38,393 nt of DNA from an uncultured Roseburia sp. (GTDB lineage Bacteria > Bacillota > Clostridia > Lachnospirales > Lachnospiraceae), in contig CAJTOI010000028.1 of NCBI GenBank assembly GCA_910577925.1, forward strand, positions 1 through 38,393. Direction: 5' to 3'. Positions within the stretch are counted from its first letter, which is position 1. Each line of letters opens with the position of its first letter. A program made the position numbers and the translations under genes. Below the pieces are notes generated by a model, which worked only from the letters and a program-made list of their open reading frames with translations, searched no databases and was not told where the DNA came from. Below are positions 17,203-25,087 of the stretch, piece by piece.

Positions 17203-18617
17203 AAGTTAAAATACATAAACGGATTATTCCGGGAGACCGCCAGAAAATATACGCTGAGTCCCAATATCCCCAAAACGATGACATTCCCCGCAAAATACCT
17301 TCCGATTTTCTTGTAAACCGCCCGCGGCAGCGGTGTCGCAAACAAAACTCCGGCCGCAAGCAGATGCCAGTAATCCCGAAGATATCTGACAAAGTCAAAT
17401 GCGTCGAGCACCTCCCCGCTTCCTCCCGCAAACGGAAACAGCCGCGTGAAATAAACGCCCAGCTGTCCGACATCCCCGACGGCAAACGCCACCCAGGTCA
17501 ACGGCACGACAAACAGCAGATACAGATGTCCCGCAACTTTGCTTTTTTCGAGAAACCGCAGCAAAAACAGCTTTTCGATTCCGAGCAGCGCCAAAAGCAT
17601 TCCGCCCCATATCAGAAAATTAGGAGTAGCGCCATGCCACAAAGCCGTCAGGCTCCAGACCACAAACAGATTCAGAAACGTCCGCGCCTTTCCCTTTCGG
17701 TTTCCGCCAAGCGGAATGTAAACATACTCGCGGAACCATTTCCCCAGAGTGATGTGCCATCTCCGCCAAAATTCCGAAACCGATTTTGACATGTAGGGAA
17801 GCCGGAAATTTACCGGAATTTTAAATCCCAGCATTCCGCCAAGTCCCATCGCCATCATCGAGTACCCTGCAAAATCAAAATACAGCTCCATCGAGTAGGC
17901 AACGGCCCCCATCCACGCAAGCGGCGTGGAAATACTCGAAAACCCGACGGTCTGAATACTGTTCCACAGCGTCCCGATGCGGTCGGCGAGAATAACCTTT
18001 GATCCAAGTCCCAGAATCAGAAATTTCAGCCCCGCCTCGAACTGCTCCGGCGACGTACTCCGCGCGCCAAGCTGCATCCGGATATCCGAGTAATTGATAA
18101 TCGGCCCCGCCACCAGCTGCGGGAACATCGTCAGATACGTGCCCAGCCGGACAAACGACTTCTCCGCCGGAACTCTCCCCCTGTACACGTCAATGATATA
18201 CGCCGCAATCTGAAACGTATAAAAGCTGATCCCGAGCGGCAGCCTGTCGCTTAACCCGCTGTACTTAAAGAAAAACAGCGTCCCGAAATCATATCCGAGC
18301 GCGAGAAACAGCAACAGCTTCTGCCGGAATCCGCGTCCCTCCGCCGCACTGCGGTACATCATGCGCCCCAGCAGATAATTGAGCAGGACACAGCCGAACA
18401 GCAGCAGCACATACTGCGCCTCCCCAACTGCATAAAAAGCAAGACTCCCCGCAAACAGGATCGCATTGCGGAACTTTATCTGCCAGTCAGCGGCCTTCTG
18501 CCGGTTGACGGCCCCGACAAGCAGGACCGCCTTGTAAAATATCTTCGGTATACTATAATATATCAATAAAAAAACCGGCAAAAACCGGAATAAAAATTCA
18601 AAGCTGCTAAATACCAT
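17199..18617 (-). CDS. MBOAT-family O-acyltransferase (AlgI/DltB-like)
   Basis: A 472-residue polytopic membrane protein with about ten to twelve hydrophobic helices. MBOAT hallmarks are PQLVAGPI (about 166-173), YFDFAGYSMMAMG, the FWRRWHITLGKWFREYVYIPLGG block (283-305) and the active-site histidine in LWHGATPNF (H328). Such proteins carry acyl groups across the membrane to modify cell-surface glycans or teichoic acids. The SGNH partner follows with overlapping codons, forming a two-gene acylation cassette. The ribosome site is weak (AGAGACC). A possible promoter lies in the 155-bp gap to folC. Polymer target not predictable. Confidence 0.9.
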   Translation of the reverse strand: MVFSSFEFLFRFLPVFLLIYYSIPKIFYKAVLLVGAVNRQKAADWQIKFRNAILFAGSLAFYAVGEAQYVLLLFGCVLLNYLLGRMMYRSAAEGRGFRQKLLLFLALGYDFGTLFFFKYSGLSDRLPLGISFYTFQIAAYIIDVYRGRVPAEKSFVRLGTYLTMFPQLVAGPIINYSDIRMQLGARSTSPEQFEAGLKFLILGLGSKVILADRIGTLWNSIQTVGFSSISTPLAWMGAVAYSMELYFDFAGYSMMAMGLGGMLGFKIPVNFRLPYMSKSVSEFWRRWHITLGKWFREYVYIPLGGNRKGKARTFLNLFVVWSLTALWHGATPNFLIWGGMLLALLGIEKLFLLRFLEKSKVAGHLYLLFVVPLTWVAFAVGDVGQLGVYFTRLFPFAGGSGEVLDAFDFVRYLRDYWHLLAAGVLFATPLPRAVYKKIGRYFAGNVIVLGILGLSVYFLAVSRNNPFMYFNF

Positions 18618-18669
18618 CCCAGGTCTCTTTCCAGATACGCACGCATATCACATCATTCTTTCTATATAC

Positions 18670-18699
18670 AGTATAGTCGAAAAATATCGAAATAACCAA
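18670..18699 (-). promoter_or_regulatory. Possible promoter of the MBOAT-SGNH pair
   Basis: TTGGTT (18694-18699) and TATACT (18670-18675) are 18 bp apart on the minus strand, about 50 bp before the MBOAT start. The -35 box is imperfect. Confidence 0.4.
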
Positions 18700-18772
18700 C
18701 TATTAAGCAAAATTCATGAAAATGTATTATTTGCATCATATTTTATGGAATCTGTAACGTTTCTGTAAATAT

Positions 18773-20092
18773 TTACGCGTGTAGTTTTTCAAAAATGCGC
18801 TCTACTTCACCGACAAAATACAAAGACCCGAATGCCACCGTCTTTCCCGCGCTCTTCCCTGCGTTTTGTCCCGTCCAAAAGCCTTCCAGAAACGCCTCAA
18901 GATCTTCTGCCTGCTTCGCCGCAGCGCCCTTTTTTCGTATCAGCTCCGCGAGCTGTGCCGCCTGCACGGTGCGCTCGCTCTCCACCGTCACCGTGTGAAA
19001 ATCAAGCGCCAGAGGCAGCAGAATCTCCACCATCCGCTCGTAATCTTTGTCTGCCATTACCCCCATGACAAAACGGAATTTCTCCCCCGGAAACAGGTTT
19101 GTCAGACTGTCTTTGAGCGCCTCTGCCCCGCTGCTGTTGTGCGCTCCGTCCACCAGAAGAAACGGATCTTCCGAGAGGATCTCCATACGCCCTTTCCATC
19201 TCGTCCGCAGGATTCCTTCCCGCACTGCCGCGGAAAGCTTCTCCTGCCGCTCCTCCTGCAGACCGTTTTGCCGCTCACAAAAAAAAGCCTCCGCCGCAAG
19301 AATCGCAGCGGCCGCGTTCTCATACTGATGCGTCCCGAGCATCCGCATCCGCAGATTTTTGTACGGCCCGAATGAAAACTGCTGCATCCCGGCCTCGCAG
19401 CGGCAGTCACACAGCTCCTCCGGCTTTAGAAATCTGCAGGATTTTACCCCCGCACGCGCGGCTGCCTCGGCGAGAACCGTCTCAACTTCCCCTATCTGGC
19501 TCTCCGCGATAAAACGGGTTCCCGCCTTTAAAATCCCGGCCTTTTCCGCGGCAATCGCAGGCAGGGTATCCCCGAGAATCGCCGTGTGGTCGTACCCGAT
19601 TTTCGTGATCACAGACACCACGGGCATGCCCACCGCATTCGTGGAATCAAGCCGTCCGCCAAGTCCCGTCTCGAGAATCACCGCGTCACAGCGCTGCTCC
19701 TTAAAGTACAGCAGCGCCATCGCAAGACAAAGATCAAACATCGTCGGAAATACGCGCTCCCCGCCGTCACAAAATTCCTCCGCCAGAAGCCGTCCGCCAA
19801 GCCGCACGACATCCTCCCGCGGAATCTGCGCTCCGTCCACACAGATGCGCTCCGTAAAATGCACAAGGTGCGGCGACGTAAAACAGCCCGTGCGAAGCCC
19901 TGCCTCGCGCAGAATTTCGCACAAAAAAGCAGAGACCGAACCTTTTCCGTTCGTCCCTGCTATGTGTATGACAGGCAGTCCCGCCTCCGGATGCCCGAGC
20001 TGCTCAAGCATCACCGCGGTAATTTCCCTGCCTGTACGGTTTCCAAATCTTCGCATCGTTTCGATCCGCGCTACAATCTCTTCGTAAATCAT
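18773..20092 (-). CDS. folC: Folylpolyglutamate synthase / dihydrofolate synthase
   Basis: FolC adds glutamate to folates and, in its bifunctional form, makes dihydrofolate from dihydropteroate. The 439-residue protein has the Mur-ligase-type P loop AGTNGKGSV (45-53), TGCFTSPHL, ETGLGGRLDSTNAV and the KIGYDHTAILGDT block, plus EKAGI for the carbamylated-lysine region. The C-terminal domain contains LLVDGAHNSSGAEAL. Length and motifs are normal. Ribosome site GGAG precedes the ATG at 20092. It starts 18 bp after degV, so the two probably form an operon. Whether it has both activities cannot be told from sequence alone. Confidence 0.94.
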   Translation of the reverse strand: MIYEEIVARIETMRRFGNRTGREITAVMLEQLGHPEAGLPVIHIAGTNGKGSVSAFLCEILREAGLRTGCFTSPHLVHFTERICVDGAQIPREDVVRLGGRLLAEEFCDGGERVFPTMFDLCLAMALLYFKEQRCDAVILETGLGGRLDSTNAVGMPVVSVITKIGYDHTAILGDTLPAIAAEKAGILKAGTRFIAESQIGEVETVLAEAAARAGVKSCRFLKPEELCDCRCEAGMQQFSFGPYKNLRMRMLGTHQYENAAAAILAAEAFFCERQNGLQEERQEKLSAAVREGILRTRWKGRMEILSEDPFLLVDGAHNSSGAEALKDSLTNLFPGEKFRFVMGVMADKDYERMVEILLPLALDFHTVTVESERTVQAAQLAELIRKKGAAAKQAEDLEAFLEGFWTGQNAGKSAGKTVAFGSLYFVGEVERIFEKLHA

Positions 20093-20110
20093 GCTTCACT
20101 CCATCCATGA

Positions 20111-20950
20111 TCAAACGGCCATGATTACTCCGCCATCATTTGCATACATACTGCTGACTCCAGCAGTATCAATAATAATGATTTTTTTAAATTTTGCAAC
20201 CTTTTCTATTTTTTCCCGGACAAGCACGGCCCGATCCGGACAGTTGCAGTGGGCAATCGCCAAAATTTTATTTTCACATTCTTTCGTCCGGGAAATCATA
20301 TTCGCTACCATCTTTTCCAGCGCGCGGTTCATCCCTCTCGCCTGGTCTAACTGGCAGATAGCGCCCTCGTCGGTGGACCCCATAACCGGCTTAATATTCA
20401 GCGTATTGGCGATAAATGCCTTTAAATTGGTAAGCCGTCCGTTCTTCCGCAGCGTCTCTAAGGTCTCCAGCACAAAATAGGTATTCATTTCATCGATATA
20501 TGCTTCCGTCTTTGCGACGATCTCCTCAAAAGGCAGCCCGGCCTCCTCATACTCCTGCACTTTCATGCCGATCAGCGTCTCGCCGACCGACGCCGACCTT
20601 GAATTGAACACATAAATCTTCTTTTTGTCTTTATGCTCTTCCCCGTAGAGACTTTTGCCCAGCGCCGCGCTGTTGTACGAGCCGCTCAGTTTATCCGAGA
20701 GCGTCACCGCATACACATGCTCCGCCTCCCCCTCATATGCGCGCATGTATTCCTCCGGCGCCGGACAGGACGACTTCGGACAGTCAGGGCTCTCTTTCAC
20801 TCTGCGCAAAAAGTCAAGCTGGTCAAAGGTCTCGTCATCCCGGATGCGGGCGCCGCCGACCTCCAGCTCCAGCGATACCGTCATAAAGTGTCCGTCTTTT
20901 TTTAACTCCTCCGGCAATTCCCCGCAGCTGTCCACAATAATCTTATACAT
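20111..20950 (-). CDS. DegV family fatty-acid-binding protein
   Basis: The start at 20950 (MYKIIVDSCGELPEEL) gives 279 residues and matches the normal DegV N terminus; the longer frame to 20986 adds an unlikely leader. Diagnostic blocks are VDSCGELP, a SCPAPEEYMRAYE region (family TSQP-type Ser motif), VTLSDKLSGSYNSA and the AFIANTLNIKPVM segment. DegV (FakB-like) proteins bind a fatty acid and present it to the FakA kinase for phosphorylation. No kinase gene is in the window. It is upstream of folC with an 18-bp gap. A 17-bp inverted repeat lies just upstream. Confidence 0.93.
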   Translation of the reverse strand: MYKIIVDSCGELPEELKKDGHFMTVSLELEVGGARIRDDETFDQLDFLRRVKESPDCPKSSCPAPEEYMRAYEGEAEHVYAVTLSDKLSGSYNSAALGKSLYGEEHKDKKKIYVFNSRSASVGETLIGMKVQEYEEAGLPFEEIVAKTEAYIDEMNTYFVLETLETLRKNGRLTNLKAFIANTLNIKPVMGSTDEGAICQLDQARGMNRALEKMVANMISRTKECENKILAIAHCNCPDRAVLVREKIEKVAKFKKIIIIDTAGVSSMYANDGGVIMAV

Positions 20951-20985
20951 ACCCCACCAAACCTTTCCATGCAATCCTAAAATCA

Positions 20986-21002
20986 TCAGATACGTTATCT
21001 GA
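20986..21002. promoter_or_regulatory. 17-bp inverted repeat upstream of degV
   Basis: TCAGATA-CGT-TATCTGA is a perfect 7+3+7 palindrome 36 bp before the degV start. It may be an operator or a small leader hairpin; the regulator is unknown. Confidence 0.4.
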
Positions 21003-21064
21003 AATTACATAATTCGATTTTTTCTTCTGCTTAACATAGTTTTTATTACTACGTCATGGTAGCA

Positions 21065-21095
21065 TAAAAACCTCTATTTGTATAGAGGTCTTTTG
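21065..21095 (-). terminator. Intrinsic terminator after the transglutaminase-like gene
   Basis: ACCTCTAT (21070-21077) pairs with ATAGAGGT (21082-21089) around a 4-nt loop and is followed on the minus strand by TTTTTA. It separates this gene from degV. Confidence 0.85.
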
Positions 21096-21129
21096 CAAAA
21101 TCTATATTTTGGGATGCAGGATTTCCCCG

Positions 21130-22431
21130 TCACGAAAAACTGAACGTCAGAACATTCTGTGTCCGGTCCTCCACATAGTAGAGCGTCGAAATACCGCTGC
21201 AGTAATCCGCAATATGCTTCTCCCCGATAAACCATGAGCGGTACCGCTCATACAGCTCTTTCGTCGCAAACCGCACGGACACTGCGGAATTTCCTGTCTC
21301 ATAGGCCTCCCTATACAGATTTCCCACTGCGTCGGGATTCCATTCCGAAAAATATTTTTCTTCCCGAATATAGTAATTGTCATCCGTCGCCGTACATTCC
21401 GGCAGCACAAAATAATCGTTCGGGCGATGCGTCTGCATCAGATCCCAGGTTGTCACGCCGAAATAATTGTAATTGATAAACCGCGACACGCCGCTTTCCT
21501 TATTGGTGTATGTGGAATTGCCCCAGGTCGTGTCTATGTAGTAATAGTCCCCGTCCAGCTTTGCCAGATTCCAGGCGTGAGCTTCCCCCTCCGCTTCCCC
21601 GGTAATCACGGCACATTCGATGCCGAGTTCGGCCAAAAGATACTGTGTCGCACACGCATAGCCCTGACACACCGTCTCGCCGTTTAAAAAGACGCTGATA
21701 ATGTTCTGATTGTCCGGCGCCCCGACCACATAGTCCACATGCGACGAAAGATAGTCAAACACTTTCCGGGCCTTTCTGTAATCATCCGGCGCCGCAGTCT
21801 CCCCGCCCGCAGTTTCCGCGGAAATCTCTGCGGAAATTTCGTCGGAGATTTGCGCCAGAATCCGCTCGACCTCCGCATCAATCTGCACCTGCAGAGCATC
21901 GCGCTCCTCCTTTGTCATCGTGTACTGCGGGGCAAACTCAAGCTCGATTAACTCATCCCCTCTCGTGTACTGTGTATACACATATCCGGAGGTCCAGAAT
22001 ATGCCGCCGTAATCCGCGCAGACCGCCTTGTACGCCCGATCAAGCAGTTCGCTGTCTAACGTGCTCATTGCCGCTTTTTCCTCATGCCCCATCAGAACCT
22101 CATAGATCTCGTTATAGACCTGACGCGCCGCGTCATCAAGCGTTCCGTATACATATCCGCCCGCGGGAAGCGCAGCCGCAGACACTTCAAACGTCCCCGG
22201 CTCAACCATAAGATCCGTCATCGGTTCCGCCACGGACACTCCGCCCGACTGGGCGATCCGGCCGAATGCTGGCCCGTCTGTCCTGCTTTCCGGCTCTGCG
22301 TCCCCCGACAGCCGGGTTCCTGTACGCTCAATCCATCTTGCCATACTTCCGTTTGGATTGTACTTTATGTCCGTCAGCACGCCAAGTAAAAGGATACCGG
22401 TAATTCCCCAAATGATTCTGCCCCTTTTCAC
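21130..22431 (-). CDS. Transglutaminase-like domain protein with N-terminal membrane anchor
   Basis: The 433-residue protein starts with GTG at 22431 (GGAGG ten bases upstream). An N-terminal hydrophobic segment (about 6-20) after KRGR is a signal anchor or signal peptide. The middle is helical with an alanine- and glutamate-rich region (about 190-215). The C-terminal half is a transglutaminase-like core with the triad C255 (GETVCQGYAC), H285 (AHAWNL) and D300 (YYYIDTTWG). Bacterial members of this fold are often proteases or peptide-modifying enzymes outside the membrane, and the real substrate is unknown. It lies 56 bp downstream of the M18 aminopeptidase on the same strand and is probably co-transcribed. 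Confidence 0.87.
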   Translation of the reverse strand: MKRGRIIWGITGILLLGVLTDIKYNPNGSMARWIERTGTRLSGDAEPESRTDGPAFGRIAQSGGVSVAEPMTDLMVEPGTFEVSAAALPAGGYVYGTLDDAARQVYNEIYEVLMGHEEKAAMSTLDSELLDRAYKAVCADYGGIFWTSGYVYTQYTRGDELIELEFAPQYTMTKEERDALQVQIDAEVERILAQISDEISAEISAETAGGETAAPDDYRKARKVFDYLSSHVDYVVGAPDNQNIISVFLNGETVCQGYACATQYLLAELGIECAVITGEAEGEAHAWNLAKLDGDYYYIDTTWGNSTYTNKESGVSRFINYNYFGVTTWDLMQTHRPNDYFVLPECTATDDNYYIREEKYFSEWNPDAVGNLYREAYETGNSAVSVRFATKELYERYRSWFIGEKHIADYCSGISTLYYVEDRTQNVLTFSFS

Positions 22432-22487
22432 GGTTCCACTCCCTCCAAAAAATTATCCGCACAGCATCATTTCATAACAGCGTCATT

Positions 22488-23777
22488 TCAGGACGCGGAA
22501 AAATACTGTTTCACCAGTTCGCACAGCGCCTGCTGATCGCTGCTCCCCATCAGTTCCCTGGCGGAATGCATCGCCAGAAGCGGCACGCCGATATCAACCG
22601 TTTTGACCGGCAGCAGCGCCGAGGCGATGGCGCCCAACGTTCCTCCGCCCACCATGTCGGAGCGGTTCACAAACTTCTGATACGGGATCTTGCCGGATGC
22701 GCAGAGCTGCTGGACAATGGCCACCGATTCACAGTCCGTCGCATAGGACTGCGCGCTCGCCTCCTTGATGCAGAGCCCCGCACCGAGCACCGGCTTGTTG
22801 GTGATATCCATCTTTCCCGCCTGATTCGGGTGCAGGCCGTGCGCCACATCCACCGACAGCAGCATCCCCTGATACAAATCGCTCTCCGCCGTCTCTTCCC
22901 TGCCGCAGTTCTTTAAAATCCGCAGCACCATATCGTGCAGCAGAATCGAAGCCGCCCCCTGCTTGCTCCGGCAGCCGATTTCCTCATGGTCAAACAGCGC
23001 GATCAGATTCACGCCCTGCCCCCGCTCTGCATTCAGAATCGCGGAAGTCAGAGCCGCACACGACGTCAGATTATCCAGCCGCGGCGAAGAAATAAACGCG
23101 TCGTTCATCCCGACAAATGCCGGCTCCTCATTACAGAATACCGTAAGCTCAAAATCCAGAATCTCTTCCTTTTCCACCCCGAGCTCCGCGGCGAGGAATG
23201 TCAGGAAGCAATCCGCAGTCTTCTCCTCCTCCGAAACCGTTCCGAGAATCGGCAGCATATCCGTCTGCCGGTTCAGTTCCACTCCCTTATTGACCTCCCG
23301 GTTCATGTGTATCGCAAGATTCGGAATCGTGAACAGGTTTTTCTTTGAGACAAACTCCTTTATCACCGGCGCAAACGGGCTCTCCCCGCGCACCGCGACG
23401 CGCCCCGCAATCCCGAGCGGCCGGTCGAGCCAGGTATTTAAAATCGCTCCCCCGTACACTTCCACGTTGACCTGCGCATATCCGTTCGTCACGATATCCG
23501 CGGAAGGCTTGATGCGCAGACACGGGAAATCCGTATGCGCTGCCGCGATGCGGATCTGCGGCGGCGCGTCTCCCCAGTCCTCCCCCAGCACAAAAGCAAA
23601 AAGCGTCGTGTCATGATGTTTGATATAATATTTTCCGCCCTTTTGAAGTTCCCAGGAATCCCCGTAAGAAAGTGCCGAAAACCCTCCTTCCTCCAGACGT
23701 CCTGCACAGCAGCCGACTGCCTGTACCGGGGATACGCCCTCCTTCAGCAATTCAAATAAAATATCCGTCTCACTCAT
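22488..23777 (-). CDS. M18-family metallo-aminopeptidase (aspartyl aminopeptidase type)
   Basis: A 429-residue cytoplasmic zinc aminopeptidase. The first metal motif is AAAHTDFPCLRIKP (H81, D83), which fits the HxD motif of M18 and M42 enzymes. DHEEIGCRSKQGA carries the catalytic glutamate pair, and the C-terminal LLAMHSARELMGSSD supplies the last metal histidine. The IPNLAIHMNREVN and DMLPILGT blocks are typical for M18. It removes N-terminal residues, probably acidic, from peptides. Start at 23777 has GGAGG upstream. The promoter is shared back-to-back with the divergent DUF5721-type gene. Confidence 0.94.
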   Translation of the reverse strand: MSETDILFELLKEGVSPVQAVGCCAGRLEEGGFSALSYGDSWELQKGGKYYIKHHDTTLFAFVLGEDWGDAPPQIRIAAAHTDFPCLRIKPSADIVTNGYAQVNVEVYGGAILNTWLDRPLGIAGRVAVRGESPFAPVIKEFVSKKNLFTIPNLAIHMNREVNKGVELNRQTDMLPILGTVSEEEKTADCFLTFLAAELGVEKEEILDFELTVFCNEEPAFVGMNDAFISSPRLDNLTSCAALTSAILNAERGQGVNLIALFDHEEIGCRSKQGAASILLHDMVLRILKNCGREETAESDLYQGMLLSVDVAHGLHPNQAGKMDITNKPVLGAGLCIKEASAQSYATDCESVAIVQQLCASGKIPYQKFVNRSDMVGGGTLGAIASALLPVKTVDIGVPLLAMHSARELMGSSDQQALCELVKQYFSAS

Positions 23778-23842
23778 ACCTTTTCCTCCCTGATGTCACT
23801 CGATTTCGTATGCTGCGGCCGCTTTGCCCTGCGTCCGGCCGG

Positions 23843-23887
23843 TATAATATCTTCGATATTATATCACATCTTTGCGGGATTTGTCAT
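23843..23887 (-). promoter_or_regulatory. Promoter of the M18 aminopeptidase with overlapping palindrome
   Basis: ATGACA (23882-23887) and TATAAT (23858-23863) are 18 bp apart on the minus strand. A perfect palindrome TATAATATC-TTC-GATATTATA (23843-23863) covers the -10 box and could be an operator or a start-site hairpin. Confidence 0.55.
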
Positions 23888-23915
23888 TGTATTTCGCCGG
23901 ACACTCCTATATAAT
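23887..23915 (+). promoter_or_regulatory. Promoter of the DUF5721-type gene
   Basis: TTGTAT (23887-23892) and TATAAT (23910-23915) are 17 bp apart. Its -35 box touches the -35 box of the divergent aminopeptidase promoter. Confidence 0.6.
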
Positions 23916-23978
23916 TAATGGAAGATTCAAAAACAGGAACAGCGCATGCGCCGAAAACGGCGCCCGAAACGGAGAGTT

Positions 23979-24482
23979 ATGATTGCACTTAATATATTGG
24001 AAATCAAAGATTTTATGAATAAGCTTCTCTGCGGAGATACCTTCGACCATTTTCTGCTGCGGGAAGCCGCCATCACAGGGAGCGCCGCATGGAGCTTAGA
24101 CGGCGCCTTAAACCGCGGCTTTTATTCCGAGGACGAACTCGAGCAGGAAGGGCTTGCCGGTCTTTCCTACCTGCCGTTCTCCGCGCTGCGCCCGCAGTGC
24201 TTTGCGCTTATCCGCGGCAAACGCACTCCTTCCTATTTTAAATTTGTGTTCCTGCTGTCCCCGTCCAACCTCGCCCGGACCCTGGCACAGACCCGCAGTT
24301 CCTTTTCCCCTTCGGATATCACCGGTCTGTTTATCAATCTCCGGTTTCAGGACGGGACACTGCTCCTGACGACGGGCGTGTCATACCGCATTTTCTCGAC
24401 CGACAAAAGTCTCGAGCAGGAGTGGGATTCCCTGGTAAAACGATTTTTAAAAAGCCATGAAATCAGTTTCTCCGAACTTTAA
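23979..24482 (+). CDS. DUF5721-like protein of unknown function
   Basis: The 167-residue frame starts MIALNILEIKDFMNKLLCGDTFDHFLLREAAITG, the pattern I associate with DUF5721 proteins of Lachnospiraceae. GGAGAG precedes the ATG at 23979; the frame's earlier ATG at 23946 has no ribosome site. There is no signal peptide or membrane helix, so it is cytoplasmic. It contains FYSEDELEQEGL, a P-rich SYLPFSALRP segment and a C-terminal YRIFSTDKSLEQEWD block. No catalytic motif is visible. It is divergent from the M18 gene and upstream of cspA, each with its own promoter. Function is unknown. Confidence 0.8.
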   Translation: MIALNILEIKDFMNKLLCGDTFDHFLLREAAITGSAAWSLDGALNRGFYSEDELEQEGLAGLSYLPFSALRPQCFALIRGKRTPSYFKFVFLLSPSNLARTLAQTRSSFSPSDITGLFINLRFQDGTLLLTTGVSYRIFSTDKSLEQEWDSLVKRFLKSHEISFSEL

Positions 24483-24490
24483 TTTCTCGC

Positions 24491-24519
24491 TTTACAATTC
24501 TAAATCATTGTGTTATAGT
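24491..24519 (+). promoter_or_regulatory. Promoter of cspA-type gene
   Basis: TTTACA (24491-24496) and TATAGT (24514-24519) are 17 bp apart. Transcription would start near 24526, giving a leader of about 47 nt, short for a cold-shock gene. Confidence 0.6.
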
Positions 24520-24572
24520 ACTTATAGCTGTAGGTGACTATGGTCAGTATTATGTTTTGGAGGTACTTTTTG

Positions 24573-24773
24573 ATGAAAGGTACAGTAAAATGGTTTAACA
24601 ACCAAAAAGGTTACGGATTCATTTCCGACGAGCAGGGAAATGACGTATTCGTACACTACTCAGGGCTTAACATGGAAGGATTCAAATCCCTCGAGGAAGG
24701 CGCTGCAGTAGAGTTCGATGTCGTAGAAGGCTCCAAAGGACCTCAGGCAACAAACGTAACTGTGGTAAAATAA
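24573..24773 (+). CDS. cspA: Cold-shock protein, CspA family
   Basis: A 66-residue single cold-shock domain that binds single-stranded RNA/DNA and melts mRNA structure. RNP1 is KGYGFI (12-17) and RNP2 is VFVHYS (25-30), with the usual MKGTVKWFN start. TGGAGG lies nine bases upstream of the ATG at 24573, which is why the earlier in-frame ATG at 24534 is rejected. Followed by an intrinsic terminator. Confidence 0.96.
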   Translation: MKGTVKWFNNQKGYGFISDEQGNDVFVHYSGLNMEGFKSLEEGAAVEFDVVEGSKGPQATNVTVVK

Positions 24774-24870
24774 TTTTACCACCAACGCTTTAATCTCGTT
24801 TCATGTACCTTTTTCTTTAAATAGAACTAGTCTTTTATTTCTTGATTAAGATATTGCAAACTACGGATTT

Positions 24871-24904
24871 AAAAAAGAGTGTCGGCAAACCGACACTCTT
24901 TTTT
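24871..24904. terminator. Strong bidirectional intrinsic terminator
   Basis: A perfect 15-bp stem (24871-24885 with 24890-24904) with loop CAAA has a T tract on both strands. It ends the cspA transcript; on the minus strand it could end transcription from uxuAB. Confidence 0.95.
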
Positions 24905-24981
24905 ATTTTATGCAATCCCGCGAATCCTACACACGCGTTGAATAGATCCCGCTTCCGCTCTTCCAATATTACACGCGCGAG

Positions 24982-25080
24982 GAACGCCCAAAGGGCGTTC
25001 TTCTGTGTGAATAGATTCCGCTTTGCGGAATCGTAGAAAATCTTCACGAAACGCCCTCTGGCGTGAGTGTTAGATTTTCT
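24982..25080. repeat. Cluster of three adjacent hairpins after uxuB
   Basis: The hairpins are GAACGCCC-AAA-GGGCGTTC (24982-25000), GATTCCGC-TTT-GCGGAATC (25014-25032), and AGAAAATCT (25035-25043) with AGATTTTCT (25072-25080), the last enclosing ACGCC-CTCT-GGCGT. The 24905-25087 region holds no credible gene. The structures may stabilise the uxuAB mRNA 3' end or be extragenic repeats. Confidence 0.75.
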
Positions 25081-25087
25081 TTTCGCG

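Noticed and set aside
24762..24783. Palindrome around the cspA stop codon
   Set aside because: The sequence is self-complementary with no loop or T tract and lies on the coding end; the real terminator is at 24871-24904.
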